From positions 1 to 46,242 of the forward strand of contig JAEXYZ010000012.1 of NCBI GenBank assembly GCA_023405135.1: DNA of 46,242 bases, given 5' to 3'. Position 1 is the stretch's first letter, and every line of letters begins with the position of its first letter. The stretch comes from Bacillota bacterium (GTDB lineage Bacteria > Bacillota > Bacilli > Bacillales_A > Planococcaceae). The notes beneath the pieces are model-generated. The model had not been told where the DNA came from. It ran no database searches and saw only the letters and a list, made by a program, of their open reading frames with translations. This document shows, piece after piece, positions 33,095 through 41,873 of the stretch. Both the position numbers and the translations under genes were made by a program.

Positions 33095-34039
33095 GTGATA
33101 AGGATTATTTATCATTTTTTAATCTTAGTTTGTGTATTTTTATTAAGTAGTTGTCAACAACCACCTTTAGAACAGTCGGGTAAGCAATTGGAAAAGCCTT
33201 TGAACCAGTACGATAGAATAAAACCATCCGATTTTTTTATAAATAAATTAATGGAGAAGCCGGTTCATTTTCTTGTCGTGGGTGTTGACTCTAGAGGTGA
33301 GGAAGAATCAAGAGCTGATAGTATTATGATCGTGCAATATTCTGCTGAAGATCGAACAATAAAAATTGCCTCTGTTATGAGGGATTCATATGTTGAAATT
33401 CCGGGATACAAACAAGATTATGGGAAAATTAACCAATCCTATTTTCTTGGTGGAGAAGAACTGCTTAAAGAGACGATCCAGAATAATTTCGGTATAAAGA
33501 TTGATTATACAATAACTGTTGACTTTCATGGGTTTGCGACAATGATCGATGCAATTGTACCAGAAGGAATAAATGTAGATGTCAGCGAGGAAATGATTAA
33601 AGACATGAATTTCGATATGGAAGCTGGGGATAATACTCTTCACGGAGAAGAACTACTAAAGTATGTTAGATTCCGACATGATGATCTTAGTGACTTTGGC
33701 AGAGTAAATCGTCAACAGGAAGTATTATTGCAATTAAAAACTGAGATAAATGAAAAAATTAATTCATTGGATGGTGTGACGCAATTACCAAGCATTGTAG
33801 ATACGGTAGTTAAAAATGTTAAAACAGACTTATCTGTTGGTCAAATGTTCACGTTAAGCTCCAACATTTTTTTACACCCTGTTGAAGAAATCAAGACAAT
33901 GAGAATTCCCGTTACAAACGGTTATACAAATAAACAAGATGAACATGAAGGACAGGTATTGGAAATAAACTTCCCTAAAAATCAAAAGATTTTAACTGAG
34001 TTTTTCAGCGAAACAATGCCTGTTAATGAAGAGAACTAA
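33095..34039 (+). CDS. LytR-CpsA-Psr (LCP) family protein, lipoprotein form
   Basis: The 314-residue protein starts at GTG 33095. The LCP catalytic core is complete: VGVDSRGEEESRADSIMIV with the key Asp and Arg, ASVMRDSYVEIPGY, KINQSYFLGG and FRHDDLSDFGRVNRQQ. LCP enzymes attach teichoic acids or other glycopolymers to peptidoglycan. Most have an N-terminal transmembrane anchor; here the hydrophobic segment ends in a lipobox, LLSSC with Cys20, so it looks like a lipoprotein. No cell-wall polymer genes are beside it, so the polymer is unknown. Confidence 0.9.
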   Translation: MIRIIYHFLILVCVFLLSSCQQPPLEQSGKQLEKPLNQYDRIKPSDFFINKLMEKPVHFLVVGVDSRGEEESRADSIMIVQYSAEDRTIKIASVMRDSYVEIPGYKQDYGKINQSYFLGGEELLKETIQNNFGIKIDYTITVDFHGFATMIDAIVPEGINVDVSEEMIKDMNFDMEAGDNTLHGEELLKYVRFRHDDLSDFGRVNRQQEVLLQLKTEINEKINSLDGVTQLPSIVDTVVKNVKTDLSVGQMFTLSSNIFLHPVEEIKTMRIPVTNGYTNKQDEHEGQVLEINFPKNQKILTEFFSETMPVNEEN

Positions 34040-34185
34040 CCAGAATTAGGGTTTGGAAAAAAACTCCAATAAATAAAAGGATGTCAAATCATCATGATGA
34101 AATTGTTACTGGTTTTTTGCTTTTATTAGGAGGAAAAGTTATTAACGACGGTTGACCGGATCATAAGTAAGTTTGGATACAAAAA

Positions 34186-34225
34186 GACGAGTTAAAATGT
34201 AAGATTCACCACATTTTAATTCGTC
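34186..34225. terminator. Strong bidirectional terminator
   Basis: GACGAGTTAAAATGT (34186-34200) pairs with ACATTTTAATTCGTC (34211-34225) over 15 bp with one G-T pair; T runs follow on both strands. It serves the LCP gene on one side and the broken hepT/mntA pair on the other. Confidence 0.88.
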
Positions 34226-34227
34226 TC

Positions 34228-34353
34228 TTATTTTTTAATACTATCTTGCTTTGTGAAATCAGTTAAGTTAGCAGGATTACCCTCATAAACTTCATGAATC
34301 CTATTTGCACACCGTTCAATAGTCGCTATTTTATTTAAAATGACATCATTCAT
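34228..34353 (-). pseudogene. hepT: Truncated HepT (HEPN toxin) gene
   Basis: From ATG 34353 the frame reads MNDVILNKIATIERCANRIH and continues EVYEGNPANLTDFTKQDS, the N-terminal 38 or so residues of a HepT-type HEPN ribonuclease toxin, then stops (IKK). Full-length HepT has about 135-145 residues; the part with the RxxxxH active site is missing and has been replaced by the terminator at 34186-34225. The start overlaps the end of mntA by 8 bases, the usual gene order for this pair. The toxin cannot be active. Confidence 0.85.
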
Positions 34354-34757
34354 CGCCAAATACACTTCCTCTTTCTTTAATTGCATCAATAATGAGGGCA
34401 CGTTGCTCACTTAATGTTGCATACATACTATAAGCACGCATTTTTTGACGTGTAAATTCGTTGTGATCCTGAATATAAATGGGTGTACCTTGCTCAAAAA
34501 TTTGCATTGTAAAGACCGTATCAATTTGCTTAATATCAACTAAATCGACTTCTCGCCCTGCAAGTGTTGCAAGATTACCTGCGAAAACGTTCACAAGATG
34601 ATAGCTGCTTGTCACTGAAATAGGCCAGATCAATATCGCTCTCATCCTCATCATGCGTTACCCCTTTTGCGAACGAGCCGAATAATATGATGAAAGCTGG
34701 ATTTATTTTTTGTTTAATTTAATCAATCAATTGCTTTTGTATTTCCTCAGTTAACAT
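34346..34757 (-). pseudogene. mntA: MntA-type nucleotidyltransferase antitoxin, broken
   Basis: From ATG 34757 one frame reads MLTEEIQKQLID, a stop (TAA at 34719-34721), then IKQKINPAFIILFGSFAKGV and ESDIDLAYFSDKQ, giving the GSx10DxD active site of minimal nucleotidyltransferases. A frame change near 34620 leads to HLVNVFAGNLATLAGREVDL, IKQIDTVFTMQIFEQGTPIY and the end at 34346. MntA neutralises HepT by adding AMP to it. Here a stop and a frameshift inactivate it, matching loss of the toxin. Sequence from 34758 to 35018 holds no other gene. Confidence 0.85.
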
Positions 34758-35027
34758 GCGTATCACCGTCCCTTACCTTATTATAAACCTTATGCGAAAA
34801 AATCCCACTTACATTAGCCACGGAGAACCTTGCCAAAGCTAGTTGGTTATCCGATTTCTAACTTCATGTACGTCGCATTATCTCTTTTAGTATTTTAGTT
34901 ATTGTAACGAATGTTAACGATTTGGACTAGGAAGAATTAACAGAAGTGATTGACATATGAAGAGGATCTAAGAAACAATATAAGATAAAGGATTATAAAT
35001 CAACAACTGAAAAAGGGGATGGGATTC

Positions 35028-35333
35028 ATGCAATACATCATTACAGCCTATGATGGCACTGATGAAAAAGCACTCGATAGAAGATTACTCGCAAGGGAAG
35101 AACATTTAAAATCGGTAGAAAGAAGAGCGAAAGCAGGCGAGCATTTATATGGTGCTGCAATACTTGATGATGATGGAAAAATGATTGGATCGATGATGGT
35201 AGTGGATTATCCATCCAAAGAAGAACTAGATAATTGGCTAAAAGTTGAACCTTATGTAGCGGAAAATGTGTGGCAGAAAATAGACATACAGCCTTGCAAG
35301 GTAGCGCCTGTATTTATGAAGGTTAATGATTAA
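35028..35333 (+). CDS. YciI family protein
   Basis: This is a 101-residue protein from ATG 35028, with AAGGGG nine bases before; ATG 35019 overlaps that site. It shows the YciI-like ferredoxin-type fold pattern: MQYIITAYDGTDEKALDRRL, then REEHLKSVERRAKAGEHLYG with the conserved His, and GSMMVVDYPSKEELDNWLKVEPY. The role of the family is poorly known; some members are linked to chloroaromatic breakdown, but there is no such context here. It is monocistronic. Confidence 0.85.
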   Translation: MQYIITAYDGTDEKALDRRLLAREEHLKSVERRAKAGEHLYGAAILDDDGKMIGSMMVVDYPSKEELDNWLKVEPYVAENVWQKIDIQPCKVAPVFMKVND

Positions 35334-35369
35334 GGAATTTCCTAATTATCTACATTTAGTTGATCTAAA

Positions 35370-35400
35370 AAGGCAAGCTTCTTATTAACTAGCTTGCCTT
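35370..35400 (-). terminator. Terminator of the LysR gene
   Basis: AAGGCAAGCT (35370-35379) pairs perfectly with AGCTTGCCTT (35391-35400); on the minus strand it is followed by TTTTT. It closes the LysR gene that ends at 35420. Confidence 0.85.
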
Positions 35401-35419
35401 CAGAGAAAAGAATCTGCCA

Positions 35420-36298
35420 TTAATCTTCATCACTCTTTTTTCTATACGATAAATACTCTAAAAATCTTTTTGCCGCAAGTGAAAGGGATTTTTGTTCTCT
35501 CATCGCGATGCCAATATTTCGAAAGGCAGGAACTTCAAGCTCTTTTGCAATAATTTTGTAAGGAATCCGCTGTAAAATTAATTCGGGTAAAATACTGATG
35601 CCGAGACCGTTTTCCACCATGGACATAATGGCATAGTCATCCCATGTTGTAAAAGAAATGCGCGGTGAAATTTCGTGCTTCTCAAAAATTTCAGAGATTT
35701 CGGCTTTAGCACCTTTTTCCAATAACATAAATGGACTGTTTAATAATTCGTTAATTGGAAACTTCTCGCAATCTGCTAGGGGATGATTTTGCGGAATGAC
35801 TACGTGGAGACGGTCTTGCTCCAAAAAGATCGTTTCAAATTGTGCTTTAGTCGGAAGACGCAAAAATCCAAAATCAACCCGTCCTTCTAAAATCCAATTT
35901 TCTATTTCTGTATAATCACCTAACAGCAGCTCAAAATCAATATTTGGATAATCCTTTTTAAAAATTTTAATCATATTTGGAAGCCAGTGGGTAGCCACAC
36001 TTGAAAAAGTCCCAATACGGATCATTCCAGACTGCATATCGTGTAATTCCTCGAGCTGCCTTATTAACATTTCATGCTCATTACAGATTCGCTTCAATTG
36101 AGGTAGTAACTTCAAACCATCAGAGGTTAAATTAATCCCGGCTCGTCCTCTCTCAAAAAGGGAAACTCCCCATTCCGTTTCTATATCCTGTATCATACGA
36201 CTAATTCCAGATTGGGTATAATTTAAGCTTTCTGCAGCCTTTGTGAAACTTCCATATTCAACTGCTTTTACAAATGCCATATATTTTTGAATATTCAT
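35420..36298 (-). CDS. LysR family regulator, divergent from a DMT transporter
   Basis: This 292-residue regulator starts at ATG 36298, which follows AAGGAG; a start at 36346 has no ribosome site. It has an N-terminal winged helix-turn-helix (about 3-62, SFTKAAESLNYTQSGISRMI) and a two-lobed effector domain (RIGTFSSVATHWLPNMIKIF, GRVDFGFLRLP, MVENGLGISILPELIL). It is divergent from the transporter gene at 36451, so it probably controls that gene through the inverted repeat at 36392-36417. Effector unknown. Confidence 0.9.
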   Translation of the reverse strand: MNIQKYMAFVKAVEYGSFTKAAESLNYTQSGISRMIQDIETEWGVSLFERGRAGINLTSDGLKLLPQLKRICNEHEMLIRQLEELHDMQSGMIRIGTFSSVATHWLPNMIKIFKKDYPNIDFELLLGDYTEIENWILEGRVDFGFLRLPTKAQFETIFLEQDRLHVVIPQNHPLADCEKFPINELLNSPFMLLEKGAKAEISEIFEKHEISPRISFTTWDDYAIMSMVENGLGISILPELILQRIPYKIIAKELEVPAFRNIGIAMREQKSLSLAAKRFLEYLSYRKKSDED

Positions 36299-36391
36299 TT
36301 CGTTACTCCTTGCATTCTGTTTTGTCATAGTATATATGAGAAACATTCAATTTTGTAATACCTTTACATATGCTATTCTTTTGCTATTGAA

Positions 36392-36417
36392 ATATCAAGT
36401 TTGAGAGGGCTTGATAT
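36392..36417. promoter_or_regulatory. Inverted repeat between LysR and DMT genes
   Basis: ATATCAAG (36392-36399) and CTTGATAT (36410-36417) are perfect arms 10 bases apart. This has the T-N-A dyad character of LysR recognition sites and lies 33 bases before the transporter start, a fitting place for control. Confidence 0.6.
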
Positions 36418-36450
36418 ATACAGTTATTTTAGTAGAAGGGATGATTAAGC

Positions 36451-37320
36451 ATGAAAAATGCATATTTCAAATATGTCATTGCATTGCTACTTTTTGGCTC
36501 AAATGGTATTGTTGCAAGTTACATATTATTGAACAGTTATGAAATCGTTTATTTGCGTACTTTAATTGGTAGTATATTTCTAATTTTCATATTTGCACTG
36601 TCAAAGCAAAAAGTACAGTTTTGGAAAAATAAATCCGACTTTCTGTATTTGATTATTTCTGGCGTGGCAATGGGTGCAAGCTGGATGTTTTTATATGAGG
36701 CCTACGCACAAATCGGAGTAAGTATCGCAACGCTTGCTTATTATTGTGGTCCTGTAATTGTCATGATCCTTTCACCACTTATATTTAAGGAAAAGATGAC
36801 AACTGCTAAATTACTTGGATTTCTTGCAGTAATCATTGGAATGCTTTGTGTAAACGGACAAGCTTTTACAGAGGGGAAAAACTCTTTAGGATTAATTTTC
36901 GGGATACTATCGGCACTCATGTATGTCGTTATGGTAGTGTTCAATAAAAAAGCGACAAGCATAACAGGACTTGAAAACGCCACATGCCAGTTAGTGATTA
37001 GCTTTCTAACGGTTGCAATTTTTATGAGCTTTAAGCAAGGATTATTTGTTGATATTGTGGACGGGAACTTAATGCCTATTTTAATATTAGGTGTTGTAAA
37101 TACTGGGGTTGGTTGCTATTTTTACTTTTCTTCCATTGGTCGTCTGCCTGTTCAGTCTGTGTCAATTCTCGGCTATTTGGAACCCCTTTCGGCATTAATT
37201 TTTTCGACAGCTATATTAGGGGAAAAGTTAAGCCTTGTACAAGCTATCGGTGCTGTGTTGATTTTAGGGGGTGCTGCATATGGGGAATTGTTTCGGCCGA
37301 AAAAGGATATGAAGAAGTAG
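36451..37320 (+). CDS. EamA/DMT-family transporter
   Basis: This 289-residue transporter has ten predicted membrane segments in two EamA repeats. Conserved parts include YLRTLIGSIFLI (end of segment 2), LYEAYAQIGVSIATLAYYCG and SSIGRLPVQSVSILGYLEPLSAL. The ATG follows AGAAGGG. Substrate is not predictable; export of an amino acid or metabolite under LysR control is the usual arrangement. It is a distant relative of the transporter at 13857, not a recent copy. Confidence 0.9.
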   Translation: MKNAYFKYVIALLLFGSNGIVASYILLNSYEIVYLRTLIGSIFLIFIFALSKQKVQFWKNKSDFLYLIISGVAMGASWMFLYEAYAQIGVSIATLAYYCGPVIVMILSPLIFKEKMTTAKLLGFLAVIIGMLCVNGQAFTEGKNSLGLIFGILSALMYVVMVVFNKKATSITGLENATCQLVISFLTVAIFMSFKQGLFVDIVDGNLMPILILGVVNTGVGCYFYFSSIGRLPVQSVSILGYLEPLSALIFSTAILGEKLSLVQAIGAVLILGGAAYGELFRPKKDMKK

Positions 37321-37361
37321 GGGAATTGCTTTTCAATCGGATAAAATTAAAGTAGAGGATG

Positions 37362-37399
37362 CTTTCCTTATAGTGTTACTTCATCTACTATAAGGAAAG
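37362..37399. terminator. Long perfect hairpin between convergent genes
   Basis: CTTTCCTTATAGT (37362-37374) and ACTATAAGGAAAG (37387-37399) are perfect 13-bp arms. The right arm lies within the last codons of the minus-strand beta-propeller gene. T-tracts are short, so termination may be partial. Confidence 0.65.
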
Positions 37400-38649
37400 T
37401 CTATTTGGCTATTTATAAAATACACAATCTCTTCTACATCACGAAGCCATTCTGTTGCTTCAGTACCATCTATATTGGCTTTCCAAAGATTCCTTTTTGT
37501 ATCAATAATTGAGGAGCCTCTTAGCCAAAAGAGCTTTTTAATGGATGGAATGTATTGAGGGGCATAATCTCCAAACCCTTTAGGTGGTCTCGTTATTTGC
37601 ATTTGATTATTAGTGTCAATATTAATAGAATAAAGCACTGGAAGGGGATGCTTGCTGAAGTCATTCGTCCACTCTTGTTCTTTTATTCTCGATGCTACTA
37701 GCAAGTTGTCAGTAACCCAATTGAAATCAAGATCAGCGTAATTGTCAGGGGTGTAATTTTGTGAAACAGGCATTTCCTTTATCTTTAAATCTTTATTTTT
37801 AAAACCAAAAACAATTCTTCCTCCACCGGCAATATAGGCAAGTGTATCAGTTGAAGGTGCCCATTTTGGCTCTCCTACTTGTAAAATCTTTTCATCTAAT
37901 ACTTCAAAGTTTTTCCCTTCCTTGTCGATGACACATACCATATTGCTGTCCATCGACCAAGATGCGGTTGGAGATACAACAAATGAAATCCATTTGCCGC
38001 TTGGAGAATAAGATAGTTGTTCAGCATATACAGCAATTAGTTTGTTGTCCTTCGTTGTTCCGATTTCTCTTGGCAATGTGAAAAATGGTTCCACACCTCC
38101 AAAAAGAACGATATCTTCATAGTGATCGCCGACTTTTTTTGTGAACAAAGAGGCGCTTGACCAACCATCTGGACGAAGGGTGCCAGATGAAGAAAGAAGA
38201 AATCCAGAACCGTCCGGAAGCCACGTAAAGTCACTAACTCCAGTTGCAATGTTATAGAATCGATTGAAGTCTGAGATGTCTAATATCCCTCTGTCATTAT
38301 AAGCAATAATATTTTTATGTGGAGCCCATTTAGGCGACAAGCCATTATAAAAAATTCTCTTATTTTCTTTCGTTTTAATATTGTAAATCCATCCCTCTGA
38401 CTGCATTTATTCATTGTAAATTTCAGAGAGTGTCTCTATTTGATAAATTAGCCAATCTCCATCAGCTGACCATTGCGGCTTTGCAAATACTTTGCCAGAA
38501 TCGGTCACTTGTGTTTCTTTGCCATCTATAAAGGTCCACCAATTCCCGTCCCTAATAAACGCGGCTTTCACTTGATTTTCTCCAGCTGCAGAGGGTGCTA
38601 ATGGAAACAGAATAACAAAGATTAATGTTAAGAGGAAAGCTCGTTTCAT
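37381..38649 (-). pseudogene. Exported TolB/WD40-like beta-propeller gene split by one stop codon
   Basis: From ATG 38649 (AAAGGAG in front) a signal peptide (about 2-22, ending SAAGENQ) leads into blade-like repeats (WWTFIDGKETQVTDSGK, PQWSADGDWLIYQI). The frame meets a TAA at 38407-38409 after about 80 residues and continues in the same frame for 342 more (PKWAPHKNIIAYND, FTWLPDGSGFLLSSSG, LSYSPSGKWISFV, APQYIPSIKKLFWLRG). Apart from that codon the gene looks whole, about 422 residues. A simple nonsense change from a sense codon explains it. Members sit outside the membrane; function is unknown. Confidence 0.8.
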
Positions 38650-38853
38650 AAATAGTTCTCCTTTCATGGCACATGCTTTTATTATTTTCCTAGGCAGCGG
38701 ATTTATGTAAATCATTAGTATACTTTTATTAACTGCATTTGAGGTGGAGTTTTCCATTAAGAAAAAAACTAAAATCGAATGTATTTAATAATGGTATTCA
38801 TTAGTGTATAATCGGAGGAATATTCTGCCATTTTTTATAGGAGGTAGGGGACT

Positions 38854-39360
38854 TTGGACAAATACGAATATGAGTGGGTAAAACAAACAAGACAGATTTT
38901 ATTGGAACAATGTAAAGAAATAAAAGAAAATGATTTTACAAAAACGAGTGGATTTGGTTTTCAGAGTATAAGAGATTCATTCGTTCATATAGCAGGATGT
39001 TATCATGCGTGGCTTGGTTCTTTCGTACTTTCAGAAACTTCATCACCTCTATTAACAAAGGAAACAATCGAAAAGATGCAAATAGATGATATTCAACTTT
39101 ATTTTCAACAAGCGGACATATATGTAGATGCTGTATTTGAACGTTTTGCTGATACATTCGATGCTATTATTGAAAAAGAACTTCCTTGGAAAGAAGGCAG
39201 TGGAACTTTTAGAAAAACACCGCGCCAATTACTAGTCCATTCTATTACCCATGAATTTCATCATAAAGGGCAAATTGTTGCAATGCTTCGTCTATTTGGT
39301 TACATTCCAAAAAATACGGATATATTAGGACTTCCTGAAAAGGATTTTACTAAACAATAA
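38854..39360 (+). CDS. DinB family metal-dependent protein
   Basis: This 168-residue four-helix-bundle protein starts at TTG 38854, which follows AGGAGGT. The three metal-binding histidines of DinB/YfiT proteins are in place: His45 (SFVHIAGCYHAW), His133 and His137 (SITHEFHHKGQI). Members bind zinc or nickel; some are thiol transferases using bacillithiol, others are of unknown role. Closest in pattern to DinB/DUF664. Single gene. Confidence 0.88.
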   Translation: MDKYEYEWVKQTRQILLEQCKEIKENDFTKTSGFGFQSIRDSFVHIAGCYHAWLGSFVLSETSSPLLTKETIEKMQIDDIQLYFQQADIYVDAVFERFADTFDAIIEKELPWKEGSGTFRKTPRQLLVHSITHEFHHKGQIVAMLRLFGYIPKNTDILGLPEKDFTKQ

Positions 39361-39516
39361 TTGAAGAACTCATTTTTGAGATAAAAATTTCCGATCTTAT
39401 TATTATTAAATTGGAAAGCTATGTATAATTAGTGATGTAAGTTTATATCTTTCATGTGATAATATTTTGTAGAAATGTAAATTTACAATTCATACCTAGT
39501 GAAAGTGGGAATTTTA

Positions 39517-39957
39517 ATGGCAACGGGAACACATACAGTAGAAATTCCGGTAGATGTACAAGCAGTTTGGGATTATGTCAGTGATCTTGAAAAATGGGCA
39601 ACGGCAGTACCAGCCTATAAAGAACATAAAATTATAAATGATAAACAATCGATTTGGACATTTGAAGGTAGTGTGAAAGGGATTAAAAAAACAATCCAAG
39701 CGCAAGTAGATATTACTGAATGGAATGAACCTTCAAATATTAAGTTTGAACTAAAAGGTTTATCAGATAATTTTACAGGAAGCGGTCACTTTGCGGCAGA
39801 AGATGGTAATGGTAAAACAACGATGACTTGTACAGTGGAAGTTCATGCAGGCGGATTGTCCGGAGCAGTATTAACACCAATTATTAAATGGGCTGTTCCA
39901 AAAGTAGCATCTCGTTTAACAGAATCGATCGCACGTAAAATTGTCGTATTCTCATAG
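39517..39957 (+). CDS. SRPBCC/CoxG-like protein
   Basis: This 146-residue protein starts at ATG 39517. Its pattern is that of the CoxG branch of the SRPBCC (Bet v 1-like) fold: ETPVD-type start (TVEIPVDVQAVWDYVSDLEK), then WTFEGSVKGIKKTIQA, FELKGLSDNFTGSGHFAAED and TPIIKWAVPKVASRLTESIA. Such proteins enclose a hydrophobic ligand pocket. CoxG itself helps carbon monoxide dehydrogenase, but no such genes are here. An earlier GTG at 39499 is possible. A terminator follows. Confidence 0.85.
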   Translation: MATGTHTVEIPVDVQAVWDYVSDLEKWATAVPAYKEHKIINDKQSIWTFEGSVKGIKKTIQAQVDITEWNEPSNIKFELKGLSDNFTGSGHFAAEDGNGKTTMTCTVEVHAGGLSGAVLTPIIKWAVPKVASRLTESIARKIVVFS

Positions 39958-39972
39958 TTTTTAAACTAAGTA

Positions 39973-40004
39973 GGAGGCAGTCCAAAAATGGAGTGCCTTC
40001 TTTT
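39973..40004 (+). terminator. Terminator after the SRPBCC gene
   Basis: GGAGGCA (39973-39979) and TGCCTTC (39994-40000) pair with one G-T, followed by TTTTC. Confidence 0.6.
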
Positions 40005-40055
40005 CTATGTTAAAGAAATTGGTCTATGAATTCCTATTAGAAAAAGTAAATTCAC

Positions 40056-40112
40056 CCTTAGAAATTAAGTTATAGCGTATCTTTCAAATGAGGATAGGCT
40101 TCTTTTTGTTTT
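40056..40112 (+). repeat. Dispersed terminator-like repeat, copy 2
   Basis: The first 17 bases (CCTTAGAAATTAAGTTA) equal 28373-28389; most of the following 40 agree as well. AGCGTATC and GATAGGCT form the stem with one mismatch, then CTTTTTGTTTT. This copy does not follow directly on a gene, so it may be a relic. Confidence 0.7.
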
Positions 40113-40505
40113 AATACTATCATCTTTCGTAACAATGACAGTTATGAAGCATTTTATTTTGCTAAGAATTAAGAGATGATAGAACAGGAGAGATGTTTCT
40201 AGAATTGTTTATTTATGGTATAATTTAGTGGGTGGCACAGTGATTTTAGGAGCAATGATGAAGTGGAATTACGATTGATGATTCGATAATAGGGAATAGC
40301 GTATTGAAAATAATAGGCGCTATCTGTTTATTAGGATTTTGGAAAACATTCCCGAAAGACAATAATTTATATTAAAGCAATATATTTTTGTTGAAAAAAT
40401 GTATTGCTTCTTTTTGTTAAATAAGCTAATTCAATTATATGGGGGGAAAGCTATTTCACTCTGTAAAGATTGAGACGAAAGTGGAAGGTAAAGGGGAGTC
40501 ATAAA
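40113..40505. other. Mostly non-coding stretch with a short decayed frame and a hairpin
   Basis: A plus-strand frame ending in a TAA at about 40372-40374 reads KIIGAICLLGFWKTFPKDNN, a piece of a small membrane protein with no good start. Immediately after, AAGCAATA (40375-40382) and TATTGCTT (40402-40409) form a terminator-like stem followed by CTTTTTG. A TATAAT at about 40216 could be a promoter. I see no intact gene. Confidence 0.45.
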
Positions 40506-40826
40506 ATGAATAAACAAGTTTTCCTTATACTCATTGCTTTATTTTTGACTGGCTGCAACGGATTTTCAAATGGAACGATTGGTAATCCACAAGGTAAAGT
40601 AATTGTGGATGGAGAACAATATATCATGATGCCAGGTGATTTAGAGTGGAAAGAAGACAATGTTATCATTAGGAGTAAAAGTTCCTCAAATCTAAATGAA
40701 TTAGCTGAACAATTCGAAACATTAGAAGTTGGTCAAGGGGAACCATTAAAAATTGATAAAAATCCTACTTCCATTACGGTAACGAAACTGAATGATGATG
40801 GTACAACGGATCTTATACCAGATTGA
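40506..40826 (+). CDS. Small lipoprotein of unknown function
   Basis: This 106-residue protein starts at ATG 40506, after GGGGAGT. A lipoprotein signal ends LFLTGC (Cys17). The mature part has about 90 residues, with a beta-rich stretch (GKVIVDGEQYIMMPGDLEW) and a C-terminal SITVTKLNDDGT strand. I do not recognise the family. It stands just before RHS-locus remains, which may be chance. Confidence 0.7.
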   Translation: MNKQVFLILIALFLTGCNGFSNGTIGNPQGKVIVDGEQYIMMPGDLEWKEDNVIIRSKSSSNLNELAEQFETLEVGQGEPLKIDKNPTSITVTKLNDDGTTDLIPD

Positions 40827-40860
40827 TAAATCACTCTAAATATAATATATGGGAGGTATT

Positions 40861-41249
40861 TTGGGGAGGAAGGATGGTTTGATTTTTGGCATACTCATCT
40901 TGATTTTTATGGACTTGGAAATAATAGTTTGAAGTTAAGAAGAGAGCATATAAAGGCTCATATAATTTTATACAGCTTATTAGAAAATCTTCAAGTATTC
41001 GAAAAAACGTATCAATCTTGGATAGAATTAGTTGATGAAGACGCAGAATTAGATGGGGTTTATGTTCATACCCCTAACCCTAATGATAATAACTTCCCAC
41101 TTAAGTTGGAAAATATAAAGTGGGATTGTCCTATTCCAAAACATTACAAGGATTTAATAAATCTAGATGAGTTTAAAGTAGGTTATTTTACTGGAGAATC
41201 GAATAATCTCTTCATAATTCAATCAAAAAATAATGGGATAAGATTATAG
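40861..41249 (+). pseudogene. Probable immunity-type protein of an RHS locus, start frameshifted
   Basis: An open frame carries EGWFDFWHTHLDFYGLGNNS, then KLRREHIKAHIILYSLLENL, VYVHTPNPNDNNFPLKLENI and FKVGYFTGESNNLFIIQS. It is open from about 40848, but the nearest plausible start after GGGAGG (TTG 40861) is one base out of frame, and adding one G to the run at 40863-40866 would restore it. From ATG-less translation only later starts remain, such as TTG 40929. It lies directly before RHS core remains, the expected place for an immunity gene of a toxin that has gone. Function inferred from context only. Confidence 0.5.
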
Positions 41250-41313
41250 GATTTTATATAACGAGAGACTACCAATAAAAATTTAGAAGGATTACATTGT
41301 CCTATTTGACCCG

Positions 41314-41484
41314 TACCGTTACGCTGGGCTATCGCTATGACGAGGAAACAAAGCTCTAATGGCTCGTTACTATAATCCAGACACAGGGATATTCTAATCA
41401 TTAGATTCAGTAATAGGAGATATTACGAATCCTACCACTTTAAATGGTTATAATAATCCGGTGATGTATGTGGATCCGGATGTG
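41314..41484 (+). pseudogene. RHS repeat-associated core remnant
   Basis: In shifting frames the sequence reads RYAG, YRYDEETKL, then MARYYNPDTGIF, SLDSVIGDITNPTTLNGY and NNPVMYVDPD. This is the RHS/YD-repeat core that precedes the variable toxin tip in polymorphic toxins such as WapA. There are stops and frame changes and the long front part is absent. After it, 41496-41803 contains short broken frames (for example FYIKGSLV and DLVASVIDKKLIELVYRELE) but nothing intact; these could be toxin-tip debris. Confidence 0.8.
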
Positions 41485-41495
41485 GGATTTTTATA

Positions 41496-41803
41496 TTAAA
41501 GGTTCCTTAGTTTGATTACAAGCTATTCCTATAATCCTACCTTTAATTCACAAACTTTATTGCTATTTCTCCACTTGTTTAATTTCCCATCCTAAAGTTC
41601 AGGAAAAATTCAAGAGATACAAGATGAGAATATTAGACGAAGGTTTAATATGAGCAACAGTTGAAAGACATTCAAAAGTACACTGGTATTTAGCAAAGTA
41701 CATGATGCAGATTTGGTTGCTAGTGTAATAGACAAGAAACTAATTGAATTAGTCTATAGAGAACTTGAAGAGCAAAGGTTTTTTATTTGTGCCGCTGCAT
41801 AGA
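41496..41803. other. Decayed sequence downstream of RHS remnant
   Basis: Several short plus-strand frames without starts can be read; the longest ends at TAG 41801-41803 with VIDKKLIELVYRELEEQRFF. They may derive from the toxin tip or an immunity gene. No conclusion on identity. Confidence 0.35.
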
Positions 41804-41810
41804 AAACAAA

Positions 41811-41854
41811 AAAGCCTGTTATTTATTAGCTAAAATTAATAAATAACAGGCTTT
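41811..41854 (-). terminator. Terminator of the MFS gene
   Basis: Perfect 18-bp arms, AAAGCCTGTTATTTATTA (41811-41828) and TAATAAATAACAGGCTTT (41837-41854). On the minus strand the T run is extended, so it ends the MFS transcript. Confidence 0.9.
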
Positions 41855-41873
41855 ATATGTCCTACAAATTCTA

